DNA from: Competibacter_A sp002352125
GTDB taxonomy: Bacteria > Pseudomonadota > Gammaproteobacteria > Competibacterales > Competibacteraceae
Assembly: GCA_035441325.1 (NCBI GenBank)
Contig: DAOROA010000001.1
Span: forward strand, 1 to 64,000
DNA: 64,000 nt
Reading direction: 5' to 3'
Shown piece after piece: positions 18,226 to 26,524 of the stretch. The translations under genes and the position numbers were made by a program. The notes beneath the pieces were generated by a model. It saw only the letters and a list, made by a program, of their open reading frames with translations, had not been told where the DNA came from and made no database searches. Within the stretch, counting starts at the first letter, position 1. Each line of letters starts with the position of its first letter.

Positions 18226-21156
18226 TCACCGGGGCGTTGGCGACTGTCTGATCAGAAACTCCACGAACTGCTCGGCCGGTAACGGATTGCTGAAGTAATA
18301 ACCCTGGGCCGTATCGCAACCTTGATCGCGAAGGAAGCGCAACTGGTCGGGGGTCTCGACTCCTTCGGCCACCACGGTCAAGCGCAGGCTCTTGCCCATC
18401 TGAATGATGGCGGTGGCGATGGCCGCATCGTCTGGATCGAAGGTGATATCCCGCACGAAGGATTGGTCGATTTTGAGCTGGTTAACCGGAAACCGCTTAA
18501 GATAGCTCAAGCTCGAATAACCGATCCCGAAGTCATCCACGGCGAACTGCACGCCGCGCGCCCGTAGCCGCCGCATGGTGTCGATCATCTTGTCTGTGTC
18601 TCGCATCAGCAAGCTCTCGGTGATTTCCAGCTCCAGCAAGTGCGGCGCCAGACCGCTACTTTCCAGAGCGGCGACCACTTGTTGCTCGATGTGGGGTTGC
18701 AGCCATTGCTGGGCGGATAAGTTGACGGAAATCGGAATGAGCGGCAAACCGGCGTCCTGCCAGCGGCGGCTTTGCGCGCAAGCAGTTCGCAAAATCCATT
18801 CGCCGATCGGGCCAATCAATCCGGTTTCTTCGGCGACCGGAATGAATTTGACCGGCGGAATCAAACCCTTTTCGGGATGCTGCCAGCGAATCAAGACTTC
18901 TACGCCGACCAGCCGGCCATTTTCCACTTCGACTTGCGGCTGGTAGTGCAACACGAATTCGTTCCGCTCAAGCGCCTGCCGCAGTTCGTTGCTCAAGGCG
19001 AAGAGTTCCGACACGCGGACGTTGAGCTCGGAGGTAAAGAACACGTAATCGGCGCGGCCCGCTTCTTTGGCGTGGTACATCGCGCTGTCGGCAAACCGGA
19101 TCAGCGTGGTCGGATCGGTGCTGTCCACCGGATAGACGCTGATGCCGATGCTGGCGTTGACGTGCAGCAGGTGTTCGCTCAACGCGAACGGTGCGCGCAG
19201 CGCCTTCAACAGGTGTTCGGCTACCCGCCCGGCAGCGGCCGGTTCGGCGATATTTGGCAACACCAGGATGAATTCGTCTCCTCCTTGGCGGGCTAGCGTG
19301 TCTTCCTGCCGGATAGCGCTGCGCAGCCGTTCGGTAACCCCCCGCAACAGTTGATCGCCAACATCGTGCCCCAGCGAATCGTTGATGGTCTTGAAATGGT
19401 CCAGATCCAGAAACAGAACGCCGACGCAATGGCGCTTGCGGCGGGCGCCGTGGATCGCTTGAGTGAGACGGTCGATCAGCAAAGTACGGTTGGGCAACCC
19501 GGTCAGCGGATCGTGGGTGGCCAAGTGGCGAATGCGCTGCGCGGCGATCTTGCGCTGGGCTTCGCGCTCGAACATGTCCAGCGCGAAGGAAAGCTCTCCG
19601 GCCAAGTTGGTCAACAAGCCCGTGATGTCTTCCTCGAAGAAATCCCGTTCCGCCGCGTAGGCACTCAGGCAGCCGACCACTTGACCGCTCCGGCGCAAGG
19701 GAAAAGCCGCCGCCGCGCGGATGCCCAGCGCATCGGCCGGTTCCCGCCACGGCAAGTTGTTGGGATCGGCGAGAAAATCATTGCTGACGGCCGGATTACC
19801 CAAGCGGAACGCGATGCTGCAGGGATTCCAGCCTTCTGGCAGGCTAGGGTCGCTGGAAACGGGCGCAGCCGCCAGGTAGCGCGAACAATCCGATACCGTA
19901 CCGGCGTGCGCGGCCGGCTGGAACCAGCCGCTCTCCACATCGACGAAACCGATCCAGACCAGCAAAATCTGCTCCAGCTCGGCCACGATCTGGCAGATGT
20001 GCCGAAATAGATCTTGAGGGTCGAAGTGGCGGATGATGGCGGCGCTAGTCCGGCTGAGAGCGGCGTAGAAATGGCTGAGGCGGACGATCTTCCGTTCGGC
20101 CAGCTTCTGCAGCGTCATGTCGCGGACGGCGGCGACCGTGATGGTATGCCCCTTATAATTGAAATGCCGGACCCAAAGATCGGCGGGAAAAACCGATCCA
20201 TCCTTGCGCCGATGCAGGCGATCACTCAGCCGCTGCGATGCGGTGCGCGGCAGTTCGGCGTCGGTGGCATCGGCCGCCAGATCGGCGTCTTTCAGCGCCA
20301 GCAACTCTTCCCGGGAATAGCCGTATAGCTTGCAGGCCGCCGGGTTGACGGTCAGGATACGTCCGTCGCGATCATCCACCAGAAACAGGGCATCACCGAC
20401 GGTCGCGAACACGTTACGGTATTTCAGTTCGCTGGCGTACAGCGCGGATTCGGCGGCCTTGCGGCGGGTGATGTCTTCCTTGATGGCGACGAAATGGGTG
20501 ATGGCGCCAGATTCGTCGCGGAGGGGCCCGATCGAGGTCAACTCCCAGTATAGCGTGCCGTCCTTGCGCCGGTTGCGGAGTTCGCCGCGCCATTCGCCGC
20601 CGCCGGTGATGGTTCGCCACAGCCGCTCGTACTGTTCGCGCGAAGTCTTGCCGGATTTGAGGATGCGCGGGTTGGCACCGACAGCTTCGGCTTCGGTATA
20701 GCCGGTGACCTGGACGAACTTGGGATTGACGTACTCGATGGTACCGTTGTGATCGGTGATCATCACCAAGTTGGCGCTTTGTTCGATGGCGCGCGAAAAG
20801 AGACGCAGCTTCTGCTCCACGTTGCGCCGTTCCTGGATTTCGGCGTTCAGAAATTGCCGTTGCCGAAAAAACTCCTGAATCAATCGAGCCAGTTGGCCAA
20901 ACTCGGTGTGCTGGCCGGCCAGCGAATCCAAAACTTTCGGGTCCTGGCGATGCAATCCCAGCGAAATCAGATACAGCGGCCTGCTTACCGAATGGAACAG
21001 GCTGGCGAACAACACGATCAGGAGCAGGAGGCCAACGGCCAAATACCTCTGGACTGCAACGTCGTCCAGGCTGACTATCCCGACGACGAAGAGGGGAATG
21101 ATCAGAACCGGCACTCCGAGGATGCCAAGCTGGATTTTCCTGATCGGCTGCTTCAT
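18226..21156 (-). CDS. membrane PAS-PAS-GAF-GGDEF-EAL protein
   Basis: This 976-residue protein has two N-terminal membrane helices (about residues 10-30 and 37-57) with hardly any periplasmic loop. Two PAS domains (about 115-235 and 240-360) come next, then a GAF domain (about 365-530). GGDEF follows with an intact GGDEF motif and RQED inhibitory site (about 545-705), then an EAL domain where the signature reads EVLIRWQHP instead of EAL. The remaining phosphodiesterase residues look preserved, so activity is uncertain. Its stop is 10 bases from the stop of the HDOD-GGDEF gene (convergent). Its start overlaps the rarD stop by four bases, an unexpected coupling with a transporter. Confidence 0.93.
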   Translation of the reverse strand: MKQPIRKIQLGILGVPVLIIPLFVVGIVSLDDVAVQRYLAVGLLLLIVLFASLFHSVSRPLYLISLGLHRQDPKVLDSLAGQHTEFGQLARLIQEFFRQRQFLNAEIQERRNVEQKLRLFSRAIEQSANLVMITDHNGTIEYVNPKFVQVTGYTEAEAVGANPRILKSGKTSREQYERLWRTITGGGEWRGELRNRRKDGTLYWELTSIGPLRDESGAITHFVAIKEDITRRKAAESALYASELKYRNVFATVGDALFLVDDRDGRILTVNPAACKLYGYSREELLALKDADLAADATDAELPRTASQRLSDRLHRRKDGSVFPADLWVRHFNYKGHTITVAAVRDMTLQKLAERKIVRLSHFYAALSRTSAAIIRHFDPQDLFRHICQIVAELEQILLVWIGFVDVESGWFQPAAHAGTVSDCSRYLAAAPVSSDPSLPEGWNPCSIAFRLGNPAVSNDFLADPNNLPWREPADALGIRAAAAFPLRRSGQVVGCLSAYAAERDFFEEDITGLLTNLAGELSFALDMFEREAQRKIAAQRIRHLATHDPLTGLPNRTLLIDRLTQAIHGARRKRHCVGVLFLDLDHFKTINDSLGHDVGDQLLRGVTERLRSAIRQEDTLARQGGDEFILVLPNIAEPAAAGRVAEHLLKALRAPFALSEHLLHVNASIGISVYPVDSTDPTTLIRFADSAMYHAKEAGRADYVFFTSELNVRVSELFALSNELRQALERNEFVLHYQPQVEVENGRLVGVEVLIRWQHPEKGLIPPVKFIPVAEETGLIGPIGEWILRTACAQSRRWQDAGLPLIPISVNLSAQQWLQPHIEQQVVAALESSGLAPHLLELEITESLLMRDTDKMIDTMRRLRARGVQFAVDDFGIGYSSLSYLKRFPVNQLKIDQSFVRDITFDPDDAAIATAIIQMGKSLRLTVVAEGVETPDQLRFLRDQGCDTAQGYYFSNPLPAEQFVEFLIRQSPTPR

Positions 21157-22118
21157 GGAGCAACTCCACGGCGCGGAACAGCGGAAAGGGTAGCGGCCTC
21201 ATTGCCCCGGCGGCGATGGCCAACATAGGCGTCGGCGCTATACAACGCCAAAGCCAGCCAGATGCAACAGAAAGCGGTCAAGTGCATCGTGGTGAAGACT
21301 TCGCGGTAGACGACGACAGCCAACAAAAACTGTAGAGTAGGGGTTAAATAATGAATCAGGCCGATGGTGGACAGACGCAACGTTCGGCCGGCTTCCAGAA
21401 ACATCAGCAGCGGAACTACGGTGACTGGACCAGCGCACAGCAACAGCAGGTCGATATGCCAGCTCACCGTTCCCAATGCTCCGCTGCCACGTAAAGCGAG
21501 AACGGCGAGAAACAGCAAAGCGACCGGCGCCAGCAGGGCAGTTTCGACGCACAACCCCAGCACGGCGTCGTGTCCGGCTTTTTTGCGCAGCAAGCCGTAG
21601 CCGCCAAAACTCAGGGCCAAGGTCAGCGAAATCCAGGGAAACGTGCCGTAGCCGACGACTAGAACCAGCACGCCGACAGCGGCGATGGCGACCGCGATCC
21701 ACTGGTGCCGATTCAGGCGCTCGCGCAGAAATAGCACCCCCAGAACGACGCTGACCAACGGATTGATGTAATAGCCGAGGCTGGCTTCCAAAATCCGGCC
21801 GTTCTGCACCGCCCAGATGTACAGTAACCAGTTGGCGGATATCAGCAGCGCGGTAACCAGGTAAAAACGGAGATGGCGCCAGTCGCGAAACTCGGCCAGC
21901 AATTTGCGTTGCCGTCCCCGCAACGCGACCAGCACCAACAACACCACCACGGACCAGAGCACGCGATGCGCCAGCACTTCCCCCGCCGGAACTTGGTTTA
22001 GCGCTTTGAAATACAAAGGAAACAAACCCCAGATGCCAAAACAGCCCAGCGCGTTGAGCACGCCGGAAAAAGCGATGTCGGCGGGTAGCTGTTTGGCGGA
22101 TCGAGGATAGCTGTTCAT
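21153..22118 (-). CDS. rarD: RarD-type EamA transporter
   Basis: This 321-residue inner-membrane protein has ten hydrophobic helices in two EamA repeats. It begins near GVLNALGCFGIWGLFPLYFKALNQVPAGEVLAHRVLWS, which is diagnostic for RarD. The family is named for chloramphenicol sensitivity, but the physiological substrate is not firmly known. The stop overlaps the start of the downstream GGDEF-EAL gene (ATGA). The C-terminal extension (AYVGHRRRGNEAATLSAVPRRGV) is not typical and may be dispensable. Confidence 0.9.
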   Translation of the reverse strand: MNSYPRSAKQLPADIAFSGVLNALGCFGIWGLFPLYFKALNQVPAGEVLAHRVLWSVVVLLVLVALRGRQRKLLAEFRDWRHLRFYLVTALLISANWLLYIWAVQNGRILEASLGYYINPLVSVVLGVLFLRERLNRHQWIAVAIAAVGVLVLVVGYGTFPWISLTLALSFGGYGLLRKKAGHDAVLGLCVETALLAPVALLFLAVLALRGSGALGTVSWHIDLLLLCAGPVTVVPLLMFLEAGRTLRLSTIGLIHYLTPTLQFLLAVVVYREVFTTMHLTAFCCIWLALALYSADAYVGHRRRGNEAATLSAVPRRGVAP

Positions 22119-22140
22119 CGAGAAATCGCTTGCCGGGCAT

Positions 22141-22725
22141 TTAACCGGTTAGCGCGACGAAGGCCCGCCAACCGGCGACCACCGCCAGCACCAGAAACAA
22201 CCCGCCGCTGACCCGATGGATGATGCGAACAGGTAGGCGCCGCAACAGGGTTTGGCCTACGACGATACCCAAGGCTGAGGTCAATGCCAAAGCCAGCGTT
22301 CCTCCCACCCACACCGGCGGGGCGGGGTGCGTACCGGCCAGACCCGCGACCGCCAATTGTGTTTTATCGCCCAACTCGGCCAAAAAGATCAGCGCAAAAG
22401 TGGACGAGAACACGCTGCGACCAGCGCGTTCCCGAACTTCTACCGTTTCCTCGCCGGATTCCCGCAAGGCGCGCAACCCGAAAATCGCAAACAGCAACGC
22501 CACTGTGCCAGCCACCAACCACGCCGGCAGCCAGGCCGCAGCAGCGGCACCGAACGACACCGCCAACAAGTTCAAAATCGCGAAAGCCAGCACCGCGCCG
22601 AGCAGGACTGGTAATGCGGGATGACGAGCGGCCAAAATCATACAAACGAGCTGAGTCTTGTCGCCCAGTTCGGCTAGCGCGACCAAACCGAGGGCAGTGG
22701 ATGCAGTCACCAAAAAATCGCTCAT
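22141..22725 (-). CDS. GDT1/TMEM165 (UPF0016) family cation exporter
   Basis: This 194-residue membrane protein has two copies of the signature E-x-G-D-K-T (LVALAELGDKTQLVCMIL and LIFLAELGDKTQLAVAGL), each followed by hydrophobic helices. This arrangement defines the UPF0016/GDT1 family, known in bacteria as manganese exporters (MneA) and in eukaryotes as Mn/Ca transporters. It lies just upstream of rarD on the same strand. I saw no yybP-ykoY riboswitch in the short upstream region, though that was a visual check only. Confidence 0.9.
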   Translation of the reverse strand: MSDFLVTASTALGLVALAELGDKTQLVCMILAARHPALPVLLGAVLAFAILNLLAVSFGAAAAAWLPAWLVAGTVALLFAIFGLRALRESGEETVEVRERAGRSVFSSTFALIFLAELGDKTQLAVAGLAGTHPAPPVWVGGTLALALTSALGIVVGQTLLRRLPVRIIHRVSGGLFLVLAVVAGWRAFVALTG

Positions 22726-22961
22726 GCATTTTCAACGGTTAGTGTAAAAATCATACATGATAAACAATTTGCAAGAACAGAATGTCTTTCTTGCACATCA
22801 CAAAATACAGAATTTACGCAACATATCCACCTTCGTCGTGTTCACGAAAGTAAACATGGCAGAAAATAAGGGTTATAAAATAGATGAATGGTGGAAATTT
22901 TAGATTTGGCCAATCCGAATCCGGGCAAATCGAGATAGCAAGACCAAAAGGAGAAAATTCC

Positions 22962-23339
22962 GTGCGCGGGTGTGGGTATCTGATTGTGATGGTATTGCTG
23001 GCGGTATGGGGCACAACCACGGCAGCCGCTCAAGACAGCATGCGCTGCGGCAGGTATGTGGTGAGCGCGGGCGATTCTCAATCACGGATACTGGATATCT
23101 GCGGCGAGCCACAAAGCGCTTGGCAAGATGGGTTTATCGAGCAGGTGGTGCGACGCCGCGACGGCTATCGATCCGATCCGCAACAGTCCTATCCGCGCCA
23201 ACCGGGCTACGAGACCGAATACCGCCGGATCGTTCCGGTTTACAAGTGGGAATACAACCTGGGCCGGGGAACGTTGCTCAAGAGATTGGTCTTCCACGGC
23301 GACACGCTGGTAGACATCAGCGACGGTCCACGCCAGTAG
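22962..23339 (+). CDS. secreted DUF2845-like protein
   Basis: This 125-residue protein has a signal peptide (RGCGYLIVMVLLAVWGTTTA, cleaved after AAAQ) and then DSMRCGRYVVSAGDSQSRILDICGEPQSAW, the conserved core of DUF2845. The two Cys residues may form a disulphide. It ends YKWEYNLGRGTLLKRLVFHGDTLVDI. I chose GTG at 22962 because AAGGAG lies just upstream and this gives a clean signal peptide; the frame is open further upstream. Function of the family is unknown. The preceding intergenic region (22743-22961) is AT-rich and probably holds its promoter. Confidence 0.85.
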   Translation: MRGCGYLIVMVLLAVWGTTTAAAQDSMRCGRYVVSAGDSQSRILDICGEPQSAWQDGFIEQVVRRRDGYRSDPQQSYPRQPGYETEYRRIVPVYKWEYNLGRGTLLKRLVFHGDTLVDISDGPRQ

Positions 23340-23381
23340 GACCACGACCCACAAACACCGGATCGCCGGTCCAGCCCGGGC

Positions 23382-24575
23382 TTAGGAGGAGGGCGTACCT
23401 GCCGCTGCCTCCAACACGGCCAATACTTGCCGAGGTTCCAGTTTGCCTTTGAAGAACACTACGGGGCCGGGAATATCGCGAAAGTCGTCCGCACCGGCGT
23501 TCAGCCGCTCCGAGACAGCGACGATTAAATCCGGCATGGCGGCACGACGAAGCTTGTCCAGCTTGCGACGCAGATAGTCCGGATGCCAAAACCCCATGAT
23601 CTCGACGTGCGCGACGCGACCGTCGGGATGGCGCAGGGCAAAGTCAGGCACGAACACCGTACCTTTTAGATCGACGATTTCCACTTCCCGTTCCAAGCTC
23701 CACGGCGTGCCCAGCTTCTCCCAGCGGCGCGCGAAGCTTTCCTCCAGCAAGCTGTCGTAAGCCGACGGTGCGGCGGTCAGCGGTTTGAGCGGCGATTGCG
23801 AGTCGAGCCGGTAGCTCAATTCCATCCCATCCCGCTGCAACATGGCTTCCATTTCCCAGCGGCTGACCCGCAACAGCGCTGGTAAAAACATCGCCATTTG
23901 CAGGCCGTATTTGCGGGTTTGCTTGAACAGGCTGGCGGGACCGTCCACGTAAATCTGATAACCGTCGTCGAGATTACCCTCGACGGCATACATCAAACCG
24001 TGGAATTTGAGATGCTGAAACAGCCGCCGATATTCTCCCGGCACGTTGCGATGGGCGGCAAGGCGCAGATACAGCGCCGAGTACAGCAATCCCTGGGCTT
24101 GCGCCAGGTTGTAGCGATCGACCAACCGGTCGGAGGTAAAATCCGGCAGCGCGGTCAACAGATGGTTTTCCGGCAAATCGGCGTAGAGCGCCTCGCGCAG
24201 CGTTTCCGCTTCCAGCCGATAGCGCGGCGCGACGGTTTCCAGCACTTCCCGCGCCCGGTCCTCGCCGTAGCCGCCGCGTTCGGCCGCCAGGGCGAACACC
24301 TCCCGCCGCAACGCTTCCGGCTCCAGCTCGCCGGTCGCCAAGGTAAATTCGGCGGCGTTCAACGCCAGATGAGCGAAGCCGCGCACGATCCGGTAGTCGG
24401 GGGAATCGCCCTCCAGCGCCCGCAGCGCCGCCTGCAACTCGCCGCGCGTGCGGTGCTGGTGCTCGCGGATCAAGTTCAAAACCTGCTCCGCCCAGACGTA
24501 TTGCTCGCGCCGCAGAAAGCGCGGATAGACCTGAGCGCCGCGTTTGTAGGAAAACAGTAGTTCGGAAGGGAGCAT
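23382..24575 (-). CDS. Bax1-like nuclease (DUF790), partner of XPB helicase
   Basis: This 397-residue protein matches DUF790/Bax1: MLPSELLFSYKRGAQVYPRFL at the start and a PD-(D/E)XK nuclease core near the C-terminus, VPDFALRHPDGRVAHVEIMGFW (about residues 310-330). In archaea Bax1 binds the XPB helicase and cleaves DNA bubbles in a nucleotide-excision-repair-like reaction. The start is nine bases after the stop of the helicase gene, so the pair forms an operon. In bacteria the role is less studied: repair or a defence function are both possible. Confidence 0.85.
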   Translation of the reverse strand: MLPSELLFSYKRGAQVYPRFLRREQYVWAEQVLNLIREHQHRTRGELQAALRALEGDSPDYRIVRGFAHLALNAAEFTLATGELEPEALRREVFALAAERGGYGEDRAREVLETVAPRYRLEAETLREALYADLPENHLLTALPDFTSDRLVDRYNLAQAQGLLYSALYLRLAAHRNVPGEYRRLFQHLKFHGLMYAVEGNLDDGYQIYVDGPASLFKQTRKYGLQMAMFLPALLRVSRWEMEAMLQRDGMELSYRLDSQSPLKPLTAAPSAYDSLLEESFARRWEKLGTPWSLEREVEIVDLKGTVFVPDFALRHPDGRVAHVEIMGFWHPDYLRRKLDKLRRAAMPDLIVAVSERLNAGADDFRDIPGPVVFFKGKLEPRQVLAVLEAAAGTPSS

Positions 24576-24584
24576 CAGCTTGGG

Positions 24585-26081
24585 CTATGTCCTACCCTTC
24601 TCAGCGGGCGAGGGGCGGGACGAATCGAACAATGCTAACGTCGCTTCGATCCGCTCCGCTTTCCGATCGGCGTCGGGTGGGGTACGGCGCCGGTCGGCGA
24701 CCCGTTCCTCGCGGGTTTCCTTGGCGATCACTTCGTACAGGATGGCTTGCTTGCCGTCGCCACGCCGCAGGATACGGCCCAGCCGCTGCACGAATTCTCT
24801 CGCCGAGGCGCTGCCGGACAGAATGACCCCGACCGATGCATCCGGCACATCCACCCCTTCGTTGAGCACGTTGCTGGTCACGATGGCGGTGTAGGAGCCG
24901 GCTTTGAAGCCATCTAGAAACGCTTGCCGTTCCTTGATGGCGGTCTGGTGCGTCAGGCAAGGGATCAGGAACCGCTGCGAAACTTCGTAAGCAGTGGCGT
25001 TGTCCTCGGTAAAAATCACCGTCTTGGCGCTGGGATGATTGGCGAAGATCATGCCCAGAGTGCGCAATTTTCCAGGGGTGGCGTGAGCGATGCGGCGAGC
25101 GTCGCGGTGAGCGCGCATGGCGCGGCGGCCTTCGACGCTGCGCGCCGACAGCATCACGAAGCGGTTCCAGCCTTCCAACGTACTCAACCCCAGACGATTC
25201 GCCTGCAAAAAGGCGTTGCGCTCGTCCAAAGCTTGTCGATAAGCGGCTCGTTCGGCGGGCGAGAGGTCCACGTGGACCGACCGCACCTGAAAGCTCGCCA
25301 ACACGTCTCCGGCCAGTTGTTCCGGCTGTCTGCGGTAGACGATGGGGCCGATCAATTCTGGCAAGTCGGCGTCGCGCCCGTCGCTGCGTTCGGGGGTGGC
25401 TGTCAGTCCTAGCCGATAGGGCGCGAGCGAGAACTCGGCGATGCCCCGGTAAAATTCCGACGGCAGATGGTGCGCTTCGTCGAAGATCAACAGACCGAAA
25501 CGGTCGCCCAATCGCTCGACGTGGCGAGCGGCGGAGTCGTAAGTAGCGATAGTGAGCGGTTGCGGCTCGTGGTAGCCGCCGCCGATCAGACCAATTTCTT
25601 GGTCCGGGAACGCCGCTCGCAGCAGCGCGTACCACTGCTGCATCAAATCCAAGGTCGGAACCATGATCAAACCGTCCCGCTTGGCCCAACACAGCGCCAG
25701 CAGCCCAACCAACGTCTTGCCGGCTCCGGTCGGCAGCACGACTACGCCGCGCCCTTTTGCCGCCTGCCACACCGCCAGCGCTTCCTGCTGGTGCGGGTAG
25801 GGAGTCATCGCCAGCGCGCAATTCAATTCTCGCCGCTGGTAACGAGGGGCTTTGTTGCGAGCGAGTTCGCTCTTCAGCGGGCCGATGATATCGCTGTAGC
25901 GATGGGCCGGAGCACGATAGGCATCTACCCGAGGATCGTAGCAGAACCAGGTATCCAATCCGGCCGGTAGCTCGGCCACGCCTTCCAGCAGCAGCGTACC
26001 GCGATCGAACCGGAGCTGACGCTCTGCGTCGTCGCGGCCGGTGCGATACAGGCCAGCGGTGTCCTTGGTGCGGTGGGTCAT
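24585..26081 (-). CDS. XPB-like superfamily 2 DNA helicase
   Basis: This 498-residue SF2 helicase has Walker A LPTGAGKTLV, DEAH box LIFDEAHHLPS, motif III LTATPERSDG and motif VI QRLGRILRRGDG. An N-terminal damage-recognition-like domain precedes the core (about residues 1-90). With the adjacent Bax1 nuclease it should form an XPB-Bax1 unwinding and incision machine. I use the ATG at 26081; a TTG five codons upstream is also possible. The start codon overlaps the stop of the vapC remnant by four bases, so the operon may now depend on the vapB promoter. Confidence 0.88.
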   Translation of the reverse strand: MTHRTKDTAGLYRTGRDDAERQLRFDRGTLLLEGVAELPAGLDTWFCYDPRVDAYRAPAHRYSDIIGPLKSELARNKAPRYQRRELNCALAMTPYPHQQEALAVWQAAKGRGVVVLPTGAGKTLVGLLALCWAKRDGLIMVPTLDLMQQWYALLRAAFPDQEIGLIGGGYHEPQPLTIATYDSAARHVERLGDRFGLLIFDEAHHLPSEFYRGIAEFSLAPYRLGLTATPERSDGRDADLPELIGPIVYRRQPEQLAGDVLASFQVRSVHVDLSPAERAAYRQALDERNAFLQANRLGLSTLEGWNRFVMLSARSVEGRRAMRAHRDARRIAHATPGKLRTLGMIFANHPSAKTVIFTEDNATAYEVSQRFLIPCLTHQTAIKERQAFLDGFKAGSYTAIVTSNVLNEGVDVPDASVGVILSGSASAREFVQRLGRILRRGDGKQAILYEVIAKETREERVADRRRTPPDADRKAERIEATLALFDSSRPSPAEKGRT

Positions 26082-26152
26082 ATCAGGAAGCCGCAAAGGC
26101 GTTCATGTCGAGCGCGATAATAAGCGAGAACATTGACATCGACGACGATCAT
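26078..26152 (-). pseudogene. truncated VapC (PIN-domain) toxin, 24 codons
   Basis: The reading frame starts with an ATG that overlaps the vapB stop by ATGA and encodes IVVDVNVLAYY, the exact first strand and catalytic Asp of a PIN-domain toxin. After about 17 residues homology ends (continuing RLCGFLI) and a stop occurs. A normal VapC has about 130 residues, so nearly the whole toxin is missing. The break lies right where the helicase gene begins, pointing to a deletion or insertion junction near 26100. Too short to be toxic. Confidence 0.75.
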
Positions 26153-26379
26153 AAACGTCCTTGCTGTTTCAAAGCGCCCACAAGGCTATGATCGACCATC
26201 GGGAGCTTGCCGTGCAACGCTTCCAGTTCAGCGAGCAACTCGTCAGTTTCCCGGCCGCGCTCGGTCAGGCTGGCTTCCAGTTGGGCGATTATTTCCCGGT
26301 TGAGGTCGCGATGATGGCGAGCCGCGCTTTCGCGCAGCCGCTGGTGCAAATCATCGGGGATATTTTTAAGGGTAATCAT
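26149..26379 (-). CDS. vapB: VapB/FitA-like antitoxin
   Basis: This 76-residue protein starts MITLKNIPDDLHQRLRESAARHHRDLNREIIAQLE, a ribbon-helix-helix fold typical of FitA/VapB antitoxins that bind DNA as dimers. The C-terminal helix (ETDELLAELEALHGKLPMVDH) would clasp a PIN toxin. The cognate toxin is reduced to a stump, so this antitoxin is an orphan. It may still repress its own promoter and thereby affect the helicase-nuclease genes behind it. Confidence 0.85.
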   Translation of the reverse strand: MITLKNIPDDLHQRLRESAARHHRDLNREIIAQLEASLTERGRETDELLAELEALHGKLPMVDHSLVGALKQQGRL

Positions 26380-26466
26380 GGCTATAGAAATTTCCCAAAA
26401 CCATTATGGAACCGTAGTGGTTCCACCCACAAAGATCAAGATTTGATTCGGTTGGCGACGCCTCCC

Positions 26467-26498
26467 CAAAAAAAGGGGCGCCTACGAGAGACGCCCCT
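26467..26498 (-). terminator. intrinsic terminator after the repetitive surface protein
   Basis: On the minus strand AGGGGCGT, a short loop and GCGCCCCT form a strong GC stem followed by seven Ts. It lies 26 bases past the stop of the 2100-residue gene. Confidence 0.8.
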
Positions 26499-26524
26499 GC
26501 CGATCGCTGGTTTGACCGGCGAAC

